Shown here in pieces: positions 34,695 to 43,533 of a stretch of 64,000 bases of DNA. Source of the DNA: an uncultured Acidimicrobiales bacterium (GTDB taxonomy: Bacteria; Actinomycetota; Acidimicrobiia; Acidimicrobiales; Aldehydirespiratoraceae); contig CAJQPN010000017.1 in the NCBI GenBank assembly GCA_905480195.1, positions 1-64,000 of the forward strand. Reading direction: 5' to 3'. Under the pieces are notes generated by a model. It saw only the letters and a list, made by a program, of their open reading frames with translations, was not told where the DNA came from and did no database searches. The position numbers and the translations under genes were made by a program. Numbering within the stretch: position 1 is the first letter of the stretch; every line of letters starts with the position of its first letter.

Positions 34695-36506
34695 ATGACA
34701 GTCGAGATCTCGGTACCGACGGATTGCACCGTGGTCGACGTTGCGGTCAATGCCGGGACGCCAGTGGCAACCGACACGGTTGTGGCGATCGTCGAGATGA
34801 TGAAGATCGAGCACCTCGTTCGAGCACCCGAAGCCGGTGTCGTAACCGAGATGCGGGTTGAGCCCGGCCAAGTACTGAAGGCGGGAACGGTGATCGCCAT
34901 ACTCACCCCCGGCAAAGCCGTCACCGAATCACCCAACGACGCCGCTCCTGTCGCAGCCGATCGTGCCGACCTCGCTGAGCTGCGGGCACGCCGGAACCTT
35001 CTCAACGACGATGCACGACCGGAGGCGGTCGCCAAGGTCCACGCGCGTGGAAGACGAACCGCTCGCGAGAACCTCGCCGACCTCGTCGACGAGGGCAGCT
35101 TCCAGGAGTACGGGAGTTTCATGTACGCCGCCCAGAAAGGTCGCCGCAACGTCGAGGATCTCATCGCCAACACGCCTGGCGACGGCATCGTCGGGGGGTT
35201 GGCAACGGTGAACGCCGATCTGGTTGGCGAATCCAGGGCCCACGTCGCCGTGATGTCGTACGACTACACCGTCCTCGCAGGAACGCAAGGCTTTCGGGGT
35301 CATGAAAAGAAGGACCGACTCCTTTCGGTCGCTCATCAACTCGAGGTTCCGTTGATTCTTTTTGCCGAGGGTGGCGGAGGACGCCCGGGCGACACCGACA
35401 CGCCGTTCCTGGCCGGGCTTCAGCTCAACACGTTCGCCTGGATCGCAAAGCTGAGCGGACACGTACCGACCGTGGCGATCGTCAGCGGTCGCTGTTTCGC
35501 CGGCAACGCAGCGCTGGCAGGCGTGTGCGACGTGATCATCGCCACGCCCGATGTCAACCTCGGCATGGCTGGCCCTGCGATGATCGAGGGCGGGGGTCTG
35601 GGCACGTTCCAGCCCGAGGACATCGGCCCGATCGACGTTCACATTGCCAACGGGGTCGTTGATCTCGCAGCTGACGACGAAGCCCACGCCGTCGAACTGA
35701 CCAAGCAGTACCTCAGTTACTTTCAGGGACGACTCGAGCACTGGGACGCCCCCAACCAGGACGCCATGCGCGACATCGTCCCCGAAAACCGGAAGCGGGT
35801 CTACGAGGTCCGCGACGCGATCCACACTCTCGCTGATGTCGACTCAGTACTCGAATTGCGCCCGGCATGGGGCCGTTCGATCGTCACCGCTCTGGCTCGA
35901 CTCGAGGGTCGTCCCGTGGGAATCATGGCGAACGATCCTGCTCATCTTGGTGGTGCGATCGACTCGGACGCAGCCGACAAGGGCGCACGCTTCATGCAGT
36001 TGTGCGACGCCCACGGGCTGCCGATCGTTTCACTCTGTGACACGCCGGGTTTCATGGTCGGGCCCGCTGCCGAAGAAACTGCGCAGGTTCGGCACTTTGG
36101 ACGCATGTTCGTGGTCGGCGCCAGCCTCAACGTCCCGTTCGTCACCGTGATCCTTCGCAAGGCCGTAGGACTCGGCGCAATGGCAATGACTGCAGGTTCA
36201 ATGCACGCTGCATTGCTCGCTGTGGCATGGCCAACCGGCGAAGTGAGCGGCATGGGCATCGAGGGAGCGGTGAAGCACGGTGCTCGTCGCGAGCTCGACG
36301 CCATCGATGACCCCACCCAACGCGCGAATCGATACGACGAGCTGGTGGCCCGGATGTACGAAAACTCCAAGGCGCTCAACGCCGCTGCGCACAACGAGAT
36401 CGACGACGTCATCGACCCGGCCGACACCCGACGGCGGGTCGTGCAGGTCTTGGTGGCCGCCCCCGAGGTGAATCGAAAAGGCCGCCCGATGATTGACAGC
36501 TGGTAG
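34695..36506 (+). CDS. Biotin-carrier domain fused to acyl-CoA carboxyltransferase
   Basis: From the ATG at 34695 (603 residues), a biotinyl domain spans about 1-75 with the acceptor Lys37 in VEMMKIEH (the family usually has AMKM). A linker leads to a complete carboxyltransferase from about 100 (ARGRRTARENLADLVDEGSF, AEGGGGRPGD, GRCFAGNAALAGVCD, LCDTPGFMVGPAAEE, GAMAMTAGS). The reaction is carboxyl transfer to an acyl-CoA (acetyl-, propionyl- or methylcrotonyl-type). No biotin carboxylase is nearby, so that subunit must come from elsewhere. The N-terminal carrier order is unusual. Confidence 0.9.
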   Translation: MTVEISVPTDCTVVDVAVNAGTPVATDTVVAIVEMMKIEHLVRAPEAGVVTEMRVEPGQVLKAGTVIAILTPGKAVTESPNDAAPVAADRADLAELRARRNLLNDDARPEAVAKVHARGRRTARENLADLVDEGSFQEYGSFMYAAQKGRRNVEDLIANTPGDGIVGGLATVNADLVGESRAHVAVMSYDYTVLAGTQGFRGHEKKDRLLSVAHQLEVPLILFAEGGGGRPGDTDTPFLAGLQLNTFAWIAKLSGHVPTVAIVSGRCFAGNAALAGVCDVIIATPDVNLGMAGPAMIEGGGLGTFQPEDIGPIDVHIANGVVDLAADDEAHAVELTKQYLSYFQGRLEHWDAPNQDAMRDIVPENRKRVYEVRDAIHTLADVDSVLELRPAWGRSIVTALARLEGRPVGIMANDPAHLGGAIDSDAADKGARFMQLCDAHGLPIVSLCDTPGFMVGPAAEETAQVRHFGRMFVVGASLNVPFVTVILRKAVGLGAMAMTAGSMHAALLAVAWPTGEVSGMGIEGAVKHGARRELDAIDDPTQRANRYDELVARMYENSKALNAAAHNEIDDVIDPADTRRRVVQVLVAAPEVNRKGRPMIDSW

Positions 36507-36507
36507 G

Positions 36508-37437
36508 TCAAGCGCTCGCCGCTCGAAAAGCCGCCACCAGTGAGCCGATCTGGTCGATCAACTCCTCGCCGTTTGACGTGAATCGAGCGTTGCTCCTGAA
36601 GTCGGTGACGCCGACCTCAGCCAGTCGAGGGACCGGGTGCATCGTCGCGGCGACGTCGATTGCGCCAGACCCGTCGAAGCGGGTCGGCAGCGAACCGACC
36701 ACGTCGAGGCCGGTTGCGTCGCCGCCGGCCTCTGCTACAGCGACACGCATTCGTGGAATCGATGAACCGAGATCAGCAGCGTCAGGCCCCCAAGGGATCC
36801 AGCCTGATCCAAAGCGGGCGAGACGCGTCATGGCTCGCCGGTTGACGGTGCCGCTCACCCAGATGGGCACTCCCCCACCCGCTGGTTTGGGCTGTTGATG
36901 GATCTTGGCGAAGGTCACCCGATCGTCGTCGAACGATGCCTCGTCATTGGCCCAGAGTTCCTGGCAGACAGCGAGCGTGTGATCGAGTTGGGCGCCGCGC
37001 GAAGAAAACGACAGTCCCGCTGCCTCGTACTCGGCGGCCTGCCAGCCGACACCAACACCGAGATCGAGTCGAGAGCCCGAGAGTACATCGATCGTGGCTA
37101 CGGCCTTTGCGAGGACGACCGGACGCCTCAACGCAGCGAGAAGCACGTTCGTAGCGAACCGGACGCGACGGGTCACCCCCGTCAGATGGGACACGACAGT
37201 TAACGGCTCGAGCCACAGACCATCAGGGCCGGTCGGTTGGCGACCACCATCGACCCCACCCTTGGCCGGATCGGCATACGCCGAGAGATCTGTGCCGAAG
37301 GCAACATGATCAGAGAGTGCGAGCCGATCGAGCCCCGCCCGGTCGGCTGCTACCGCGCGATCGATCAGATGCGACCAGTCTTGCGGATCGTCGGCTGCGA
37401 AGGTGGCAAGTGTCAGCGACAGCTGAGGTGAAGGCAT
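36508..37437 (-). CDS. LLM-class (F420-dependent-type) oxidoreductase 1
   Basis: The 309-residue TIM-barrel protein shows the luciferase-like monooxygenase pattern LALSDHVAFG, FATNVLLAALRRP, VATIDVLSGSRLDLGVGVGW and PIWVSG. In actinobacteria this pattern usually marks F420-dependent reductases or dehydrogenases; flavin use is the alternative. It ends 1 nt after the carboxyltransferase gene on the opposite strand. The substrate is unknown. Confidence 0.86.
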   Translation of the reverse strand: MPSPQLSLTLATFAADDPQDWSHLIDRAVAADRAGLDRLALSDHVAFGTDLSAYADPAKGGVDGGRQPTGPDGLWLEPLTVVSHLTGVTRRVRFATNVLLAALRRPVVLAKAVATIDVLSGSRLDLGVGVGWQAAEYEAAGLSFSSRGAQLDHTLAVCQELWANDEASFDDDRVTFAKIHQQPKPAGGGVPIWVSGTVNRRAMTRLARFGSGWIPWGPDAADLGSSIPRMRVAVAEAGGDATGLDVVGSLPTRFDGSGAIDVAATMHPVPRLAEVGVTDFRSNARFTSNGEELIDQIGSLVAAFRAASA

Positions 37438-37476
37438 CCCGAAGCGTGGCCGGGCCAGCGCACCCGATGCAACAAC

Positions 37477-38445
37477 TCAGTTGCTGCGCCGGGATCGACG
37501 CCGGGCACCGGTGGGTGCTCGCTCGGCCGGCGTGAAGTCAACTTCGGGCACCGGCAGCGTGCCGTCAAGGACACCGCGCATCACGGCAAGGTGTGAGGGG
37601 TCGTTGCCGCAGCAGCCCCCGATGATGGACACCCCGGCGCTGCGCACCCGGTTCGCATGGGCACCCATCACGTCGGGTGACCCGGAATAGACGAGTTCGG
37701 TGCCGTGCCAGTGTGGAATGCCGGCATTGGCCTTGCAGATCACCGGCGTGTCGCCGGCAACCTCGAGCATCTCAGCGAGCGCAGCTTCGGTATCAGCCAG
37801 GTTGTTGCCGCAATTCGCACCGAACGCAGCCACCTCGAGTTCGAGGAGGCGGGATGCTGCCTGGGCCCCTGTCACCCCCATCATCGTGCGGCCCGCCGTG
37901 TCGAAGCTGAGCGTGACGGCGATCGGCAGCTCAGAAACGGAGCGGACACCTTCGACAGCCGCCTCGATCTCATCGATCGACGACATCGTTTCGATCCAGA
38001 GCAGATCGACACCGCCCTCACTGAGACCACGGGCCTGCTCAGCAAAGGCCGCGGCTGCGTCGACCGCTTGGAGTGAGCCGAGCGGGGCGATGAGTTCGCC
38101 GGTTGGGCCGATCGAGCCAGCCACCAGGACGCGACGCGGGAGCTGATCGACGACGTGGCGGGCGTTGCGGGCAGCCTCGCAATTGAGCTCGACGACGCGG
38201 TCGTCGAGCTTGTGGAGCTTGAGCCGGTATCTGCTTCCACCGAAGGTGTTGGTCAAGACGATGTCGGATCCAACATTGACGTAGGACTCGTGGAGCCCAT
38301 GCACGACCTCGGGACGATCGAGGTTTAGGCGCTCCGGCGCATCGCCAGGCTCGAGGCCGGCCGCCATGAGCTGGGTTCCTGTGGCGCCGTCCACGACAAG
38401 GAACCCTCGTTCGACAACGAGTTCAGAGAGTACGGACTCAGGCAT
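37477..38445 (-). CDS. Homocysteine S-methyltransferase family (BHMT/MmuM-like)
   Basis: The 322-residue barrel begins FLVVDGATGTQLMAAGLEPGD and has the zinc ligands GANCG and GGCCG, the three-Cys set of Zn-dependent homocysteine methyltransferases. The methyl donor may be glycine betaine (BHMT) or S-methylmethionine (MmuM). Given the betaine/dimethylglycine-type genes 10 kb downstream, a betaine-consuming role is attractive but unproved. The C-terminus is very basic (RRRSRRS). It is monocistronic. Confidence 0.85.
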   Translation of the reverse strand: MPESVLSELVVERGFLVVDGATGTQLMAAGLEPGDAPERLNLDRPEVVHGLHESYVNVGSDIVLTNTFGGSRYRLKLHKLDDRVVELNCEAARNARHVVDQLPRRVLVAGSIGPTGELIAPLGSLQAVDAAAAFAEQARGLSEGGVDLLWIETMSSIDEIEAAVEGVRSVSELPIAVTLSFDTAGRTMMGVTGAQAASRLLELEVAAFGANCGNNLADTEAALAEMLEVAGDTPVICKANAGIPHWHGTELVYSGSPDVMGAHANRVRSAGVSIIGGCCGNDPSHLAVMRGVLDGTLPVPEVDFTPAERAPTGARRRSRRSN

Positions 38446-38515
38446 GGAGCGAAGGGTAGAAGTTCACCGATGGCTAAACGATGCTCGGACAGCCTGGATG
38501 CACACCCACGATCGG

Positions 38516-40060
38516 CTAACGATCGCGCAGTTCGCGGCGCAAGATCTTGCCCGAGGCGCTCTTCGGGATGGCATCGATGATCTCCAGCAACCGGATCTGC
38601 TTGTAGGAGACGAGATGCTCACCGACGAACTCCTGCAGTTCCTCGAGCGTGAGGTCTTCACCTGGGGCGACTTGCACAAAGGCCTTCGGTAATTCGCCCG
38701 CGGCATCGTCGGGTACACCGACAACGGCGACGTCGAGCACCTTCGGATGGGTGACGATCAGGCCCTCGAGTTCAGCCGGTGGCACCTGGAAGCCGTTGTA
38801 TTTGATGAGCTCCTTGATGCGATCAACGATCGAGAAGTAGCCGTCCTCATCGACGATGGCTACGTCACCGGTGTGGAGCCACCCGTCGGCATCGATCGTG
38901 TCGACAGTGGCCTGCTCGTTGTTCAGATAGCCCTTCATCACCATTGGGCCCCGGACCCACAATTCGCCGCGTTCACCGACAGGCTGATCCTCGCCGGTTT
39001 CGGGATCGACGATGCGGCTCTCGACGTTGCTCACCGCAACACCGCTCGTACCAGGCTTGTTGCGACCCTCAGGCGTGCAGTGGGTAACAGGACTCAGTTC
39101 GGTCATGCCGAAACCCTGGACGACCTCGCAGTTGATCCGGGCTGCGCAAGCCTCCTGTAGCTCGACGGTGAGCGGCGCTGCGCCTGAGAAGACCTGCTTG
39201 ACCGACGAGAGGTCGTAGTCATCAACGATCGGGGCCTGCGACAGACCGAGCACCATTGGAGGCACAGCGAAGAAGCGGGTCACCTTGTGGTCTTGAACCA
39301 ACTGCAGGGCTTCTTGCATATCGAACCGAGGCATGGTCAGAACCGTGACCCCATTTGCGAGCATGCCGTTCATCAGCACCTGCATCCCGTAAATGTGGAA
39401 GAACGGCAGGGCCGACAGCCCGACCTCGTTGTCGGTGTAGACGAGCACATGTTCCATCTGGCAGATGTTCGCCACGAGGTTGTAGTGCGTGAGCATGACG
39501 CCCTTGGGCAAGCCTGTGGTACCCGAGGAGTACGGGAGCACCATCACGTGATCTCGGGCATCAACCGGAACTTGTTGAAGCGGCTCACCCATGTAGTCGG
39601 CGAGTGGTGTGGTGTCCTCGGCAGCGTCGATCGTGACGATCTCGGTCACGTCGGTACCCTCGATGGCCTCGCGTGCGACGTCGACGAACATGGCGATCGT
39701 GACGATCACGTTTGCGCCGGCGTCCTGCAACTGGTGCCGGACCTCGCTGGGACCGTATGTGGGGTTGATGGTGGTGAGCGTTGCGCCAGCGGTTGCAACA
39801 CCGTGGAACACCACGGGGTACTGGGGCAGATTCGGCGCCATCAACGCAATACAGGAACCGACGCCAATCCCGCGTTCGGCGAGGCCTCCGGCGAAACGAC
39901 GAGCGGCCTGCTCGAGTTGGGCGAATGTGTACTCGTTGCCATGGCCGTCGGACACTGCGATGCGATCGGGGTACGCACCCGCCTTCGCGAAGACATGATC
40001 GGTAATCGACACCTCAGGGATCGCAACGTCGGGCAGGTTGCTGACATGGATCAAGGACAC
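38516..40060 (-). CDS. AMP-forming acyl-CoA synthetase (4CL-like)
   Basis: The 514-residue ANL enzyme has the AMP motif PYSSGTTGLPKGVMLTH, the GELWVRGPMVMKGY segment, YFSIVDRIKELIKYNGFQVPPAELE and the C-terminal catalytic Lys in PKSASGKILRRELR. The pattern is that of 4-coumarate-CoA ligase-like synthetases that activate an aromatic or medium-chain acid. I choose the GTG at 40060, which has GGAG 6 nt upstream, over longer starts. No partner beta-oxidation gene is adjacent. Confidence 0.9.
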   Translation of the reverse strand: MSLIHVSNLPDVAIPEVSITDHVFAKAGAYPDRIAVSDGHGNEYTFAQLEQAARRFAGGLAERGIGVGSCIALMAPNLPQYPVVFHGVATAGATLTTINPTYGPSEVRHQLQDAGANVIVTIAMFVDVAREAIEGTDVTEIVTIDAAEDTTPLADYMGEPLQQVPVDARDHVMVLPYSSGTTGLPKGVMLTHYNLVANICQMEHVLVYTDNEVGLSALPFFHIYGMQVLMNGMLANGVTVLTMPRFDMQEALQLVQDHKVTRFFAVPPMVLGLSQAPIVDDYDLSSVKQVFSGAAPLTVELQEACAARINCEVVQGFGMTELSPVTHCTPEGRNKPGTSGVAVSNVESRIVDPETGEDQPVGERGELWVRGPMVMKGYLNNEQATVDTIDADGWLHTGDVAIVDEDGYFSIVDRIKELIKYNGFQVPPAELEGLIVTHPKVLDVAVVGVPDDAAGELPKAFVQVAPGEDLTLEELQEFVGEHLVSYKQIRLLEIIDAIPKSASGKILRRELRDR

Positions 40061-40134
40061 TGGACACTCCATCGATGGGGAAGAACACAAAATCGTAGCT
40101 TCAGTTCTGAGACGCCAGTGCCTATGCTTTATCT

Positions 40135-40950
40135 ATGACCCCCACTGATCCACTGGGTCGCCTTCTTCCGCGCTACGAGATCAGCGCGCAGCGATTCGAG
40201 ATCGACTGGAACGTCAAGCCCGGCAAACGCAAGCCTGACCAGCCGGAGACGGTAGACCGGGCGGTCATTGTTGACCTTTCGCTCGGAGGCGCACTGATAC
40301 AAGCCGGCCGTGACAGTGAGCACGTCGTCAACGACACGGTGACGGTGCGCTTTGGGGGCGTCGACGGTCAGGTGATCATCCGGCATCGTCAAGAGGCCGA
40401 AGACGCTGTGCTGTACGGAGTCGAATGGGACGTCTCCATCGACGCGCTAGAGCTCATCAAGACGGCCGTCGGATTCGTTCGAATGAGCGGTGAACTCCCG
40501 CCTCAATGGGAAGAAGCTCAGTCCCCAGTACTTGACGTTCAGCCGCCCAGGCTGGCGCCTGACTTTCTTCGGGACCGATTACTTCCCCGCTATTCCCTGG
40601 CCAACCAGCAGCCCCGCATCGGCTGGGACGTGAAGCTGGTCAACCCTGTCCTTCGTCGGCGCGAGGCCCGAAAAGAAGCGATCGTCCTTGATCTCTCGCT
40701 CGGCGGTGCCCTCATCGAGGTCAGTGCTCCGGATACCCACGAAGCCGACGACGTCGTTATTGTGCGGCTCGGAGGCGTCGACGACCAAGTGGTCATCCGG
40801 CACCGCCAGGAGTCCGGCGATGCGGTGTTGTACGGACTCGAATGGGGTGGGTCCTACGAGTTTTCGCAGGCTGTTGCGAAAGCCGTCCAGATGGCTCGTG
40901 GCGACAGCGAAGATAAACTCCGAACTCGCTGGGAATCAGGCCGAGACTGA
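40135..40950 (+). CDS. Tandem PilZ-like domain protein
   Basis: The 271-residue protein contains two copies of one domain (about 10-125 and 140-258). Each has a PRY start, an arginine/lysine-rich stretch, DLSLGGALI, a VRxGGVDxQVxIRHRQE strand pair and VLYGxEW. DxSxxG preceded by clustered arginines is the c-di-GMP-binding PilZ signature. The copies are clearly recent duplicates, with shared stretches up to eight residues. A c-di-GMP effector role is inferred. No partner gene is obvious. Confidence 0.75.
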   Translation: MTPTDPLGRLLPRYEISAQRFEIDWNVKPGKRKPDQPETVDRAVIVDLSLGGALIQAGRDSEHVVNDTVTVRFGGVDGQVIIRHRQEAEDAVLYGVEWDVSIDALELIKTAVGFVRMSGELPPQWEEAQSPVLDVQPPRLAPDFLRDRLLPRYSLANQQPRIGWDVKLVNPVLRRREARKEAIVLDLSLGGALIEVSAPDTHEADDVVIVRLGGVDDQVVIRHRQESGDAVLYGLEWGGSYEFSQAVAKAVQMARGDSEDKLRTRWESGRD

Positions 40951-40982
40951 CGAGAATCGGTAAACCGCCATAGGCTTCCACT

Positions 40983-41345
40983 ATGGACCTCTCGGGGACA
41001 CGCATCCGTCGAGCCGTGCGCGATACGTGGACCGAGCTCAAGGCTCGCCGTGCGGGACGTGCTGGCATCGTGAAGCCGAAAGTGAACAGCGCTCGGCAGA
41101 TCGCCGGAATCACCGGTGCGTTGATGTCGAACGGGTACGACCGCATCGCCGAGGGTTCGAAAGCGTATGAAAAGTCGTTCGACCCTCACATTCCACCAAG
41201 TGTTCACGTCTCCTACAACGACATGCTCCGCCACAACGTGCCGGTCCCGTTGGCCGAGCGTTGCATCGAAGACTGGCAAAGCCCGCCTCGTCCCGACGTC
41301 GACGCTGAGCTGAATGCAATTCTTGACGAGGCTGGCGACTGTTGA
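40983..41345 (+). CDS. Hypothetical protein of 120 residues
   Basis: A basic N-terminal half and an acidic C-terminal half, with no membrane helix, signal peptide or recognised motif. It is 32 nt downstream of the PilZ-like gene on the same strand and may be cotranscribed. Its stop is 3 nt from that of the converging P450 gene. Confidence 0.6.
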   Translation: MDLSGTRIRRAVRDTWTELKARRAGRAGIVKPKVNSARQIAGITGALMSNGYDRIAEGSKAYEKSFDPHIPPSVHVSYNDMLRHNVPVPLAERCIEDWQSPPRPDVDAELNAILDEAGDC

Positions 41346-41348
41346 CGC

Positions 41349-42560
41349 TCAGTGGGTTCGAACGATTAGTTCGTCGAGTCCGCGAAGGTTGATACGACCG
41401 TTCCACCTCGGTTCACCCACGATGTCGACCTGACCGAACCGCTTTGCGAAACTCTCGATTGCGACCTCGGCTTCGAGTTTTGCCAGCGAGGCTCCCAAGC
41501 AGTAGTGGATGCCGGAGCCGAAGGACACGTGTTGCCCTGCGTTGGCGCGGGCAAGGTCGAGAGTATCGGCGGTCGGACCCCAGAAATCGGGGTCGCGGTT
41601 CGAAGAAGCCAGCGAGACGAGAATGAGCGCCCCTTTGGGAATGCGCTTGCCCCGAAACTCGATGTCGGCCGTGGCAACTCGACGAGTTATCTGTACTGGC
41701 GAAACCCACCGGAGGAGTTCATCGATCCCGGTTGCAGGCATGCCGTGCGCACGAACGAGTTCGAACTGATCCGGGTGCCGTAACAGCTCTCGAATCCCCG
41801 TTCCGATGAGGTTGACGGTCGTTTCGTGGCCAGCGATGAAAAGCAGTGATACCTGGTCGCGCAGCTCCCTCCTCGTCATGGTGTCACCGTCGTCCTCCGC
41901 CTCGAGGAGCAGGGTGAGCAGGTCGTCTCCCCGGTTATCGGCCTTCCAGTCGATGACCTTGGCGAGATGTGCTCCCATCTTCTCGTCGGCGTCCAGCGCT
42001 GCGGCGACCTCCTCTTCGCTGATGACGGGGTCAATCATCTTCACAATCGCGCCGCTCCAATCGCGAATGAGATCCTTATCGGCCTCCGGCATGCCGAGCA
42101 TCTCGGAGATGACGTCGAACGGAAGCGGAAAAGCGAGCCGTTCGACGACGTCAGTGTCTCCGTCGGCTGCCATCTGATCGAGCATCTCGTCGACCATGCG
42201 TTGGATCATTGGTCGAAGCGCCTCGATCGTTCGCGGTGTAAAAGCCTTGCTCACGAGACGGCGCAACCTTGTGTGATCAGGGGGATCGATGTTGAGAATC
42301 GATCGGTTGTGGTCATCTGGATCAACGTCCTCGAGGAGCGCGGCCCGCTCGAGGCGTTCCATGTCGATGTTCTCGTCATCGACACTCAAGCTCGGGTCGC
42401 GCAACAGCGTGAACGTGTCGTCGTAACGGAACAGACCCCATTGCCCAGTCAGGAGATGATGAACCGGGTCCTGCTCGCGAATCTCAGCGAGGTGCGACCA
42501 AGGATCATCGATGTAGCCCTCTGCGAGCGGGTTGAAGAAAACCGGTTCCGTTGCATCCAT
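41349..42560 (-). CDS. Cytochrome P450
   Basis: The 403-residue protein has the I-helix FIAGHETTVNLIG, the ExxR helix ELLRWVSP and the heme-thiolate loop FGSGIHYCLGASLAKLE. It starts at the ATG at 42560 (MDATEPVFFNP), since the longer frame overlaps the divergent GTPase gene. Bacterial class I P450s need ferredoxin and a reductase; neither is adjacent. The substrate is unknown. Confidence 0.93.
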   Translation of the reverse strand: MDATEPVFFNPLAEGYIDDPWSHLAEIREQDPVHHLLTGQWGLFRYDDTFTLLRDPSLSVDDENIDMERLERAALLEDVDPDDHNRSILNIDPPDHTRLRRLVSKAFTPRTIEALRPMIQRMVDEMLDQMAADGDTDVVERLAFPLPFDVISEMLGMPEADKDLIRDWSGAIVKMIDPVISEEEVAAALDADEKMGAHLAKVIDWKADNRGDDLLTLLLEAEDDGDTMTRRELRDQVSLLFIAGHETTVNLIGTGIRELLRHPDQFELVRAHGMPATGIDELLRWVSPVQITRRVATADIEFRGKRIPKGALILVSLASSNRDPDFWGPTADTLDLARANAGQHVSFGSGIHYCLGASLAKLEAEVAIESFAKRFGQVDIVGEPRWNGRINLRGLDELIVRTH

Positions 42561-42612
42561 GCCGTGATGGTACGACGCAGCCCTGTCGGTGAGTCGCCGT
42601 AGCATTCGGTTC

Positions 42613-43524
42613 ATGGCCTCGATCAGTCCAGCAGAGCGTGACGTCGAAGAGGGCATCGCTCCGTGGGACGGCCGCCGCGTACCAATGACCCTTCTCGGCG
42701 GCTACCTCGGTAGCGGCAAGACCACCATCCTCAATGACTTGCTTCGCCGGACCGACCGTCCACTCGCGGTGCTGGTCAATGACGTAGGTGAGATCAACAT
42801 CGATGCACAGCTGCTCAAGAAGCGGGCGGGTGAGACGTTGGAGCTCACCGACGGGTGCGTCTGCTGCTCGATGAAGGAGGGCCTCGGAGCGGCACTCGCC
42901 AAGTTACGGGCCCGACCCGAGCCGCCTGATCACGTGATCATCGAACTCAGTGGCGTGGCAGACCCGACCCAGGTCCTGCCGTGGACGAACTCCGACGGGT
43001 TCCGACTCGACGGCCTGATCGTCTTGGCCGACGCCACCGCCGTTATCACCCAACTACGCGACGAGCGTCTCCGGCCATTGCTCGAGCGACAGATCACCCC
43101 TGCTGATCTCGTGGTGATCTCGAAATCCCAGCTTGTGACGAGCGATGAACGCACCGCAGCAAAGCGAGCCGTAGCCGCCGTGTCCCTCGACGTTCCGGTC
43201 GTCGACGATCTCGACGGCACGGTCGCCTCGACGCTGCTCGGTCTGGGCACCCGCCGTGGTCACGATGCCACCGCCGTTCCGCCGCCGACACTGCTCGATT
43301 TGCACCGCACCGAGGTGCACCCGCTCCCCCGGCCAACCACCGGCACCGCGCTGAGCGATCTTCTCGAGGGGCTGCCCGACGACGTCGTTCGGGCCAAGGG
43401 CATCGCCGAGGGCCCAGACGGTTCCCGGCTGTTACTTCAGGTCGTCGGACGCCGCCGTCGAATCACCCTGCTTCCTCGCTCCGAGGATCAGGAACCGACC
43501 GATCTCGTCGTCATCCGGTTCTGA
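42613..43524 (+). CDS. COG0523 metal-chaperone-type GTPase
   Basis: The 303-residue protein has Walker A at LGGYLGSGKTT, the metal-binding GCVCCSM (CxCC) motif and the ELSGVADPTQV segment typical of COG0523/CobW GTPases, which load metals such as zinc or cobalt. The guanine-specificity motif NKxD reads SKSQ here, so nucleotide preference may differ. The C-terminal CobW domain is short. I start at the ATG at 42613. No Zur-type site was seen. Confidence 0.83.
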   Translation: MASISPAERDVEEGIAPWDGRRVPMTLLGGYLGSGKTTILNDLLRRTDRPLAVLVNDVGEINIDAQLLKKRAGETLELTDGCVCCSMKEGLGAALAKLRARPEPPDHVIIELSGVADPTQVLPWTNSDGFRLDGLIVLADATAVITQLRDERLRPLLERQITPADLVVISKSQLVTSDERTAAKRAVAAVSLDVPVVDDLDGTVASTLLGLGTRRGHDATAVPPPTLLDLHRTEVHPLPRPTTGTALSDLLEGLPDDVVRAKGIAEGPDGSRLLLQVVGRRRRITLLPRSEDQEPTDLVVIRF

Positions 43525-43533
43525 CCCGATCGG

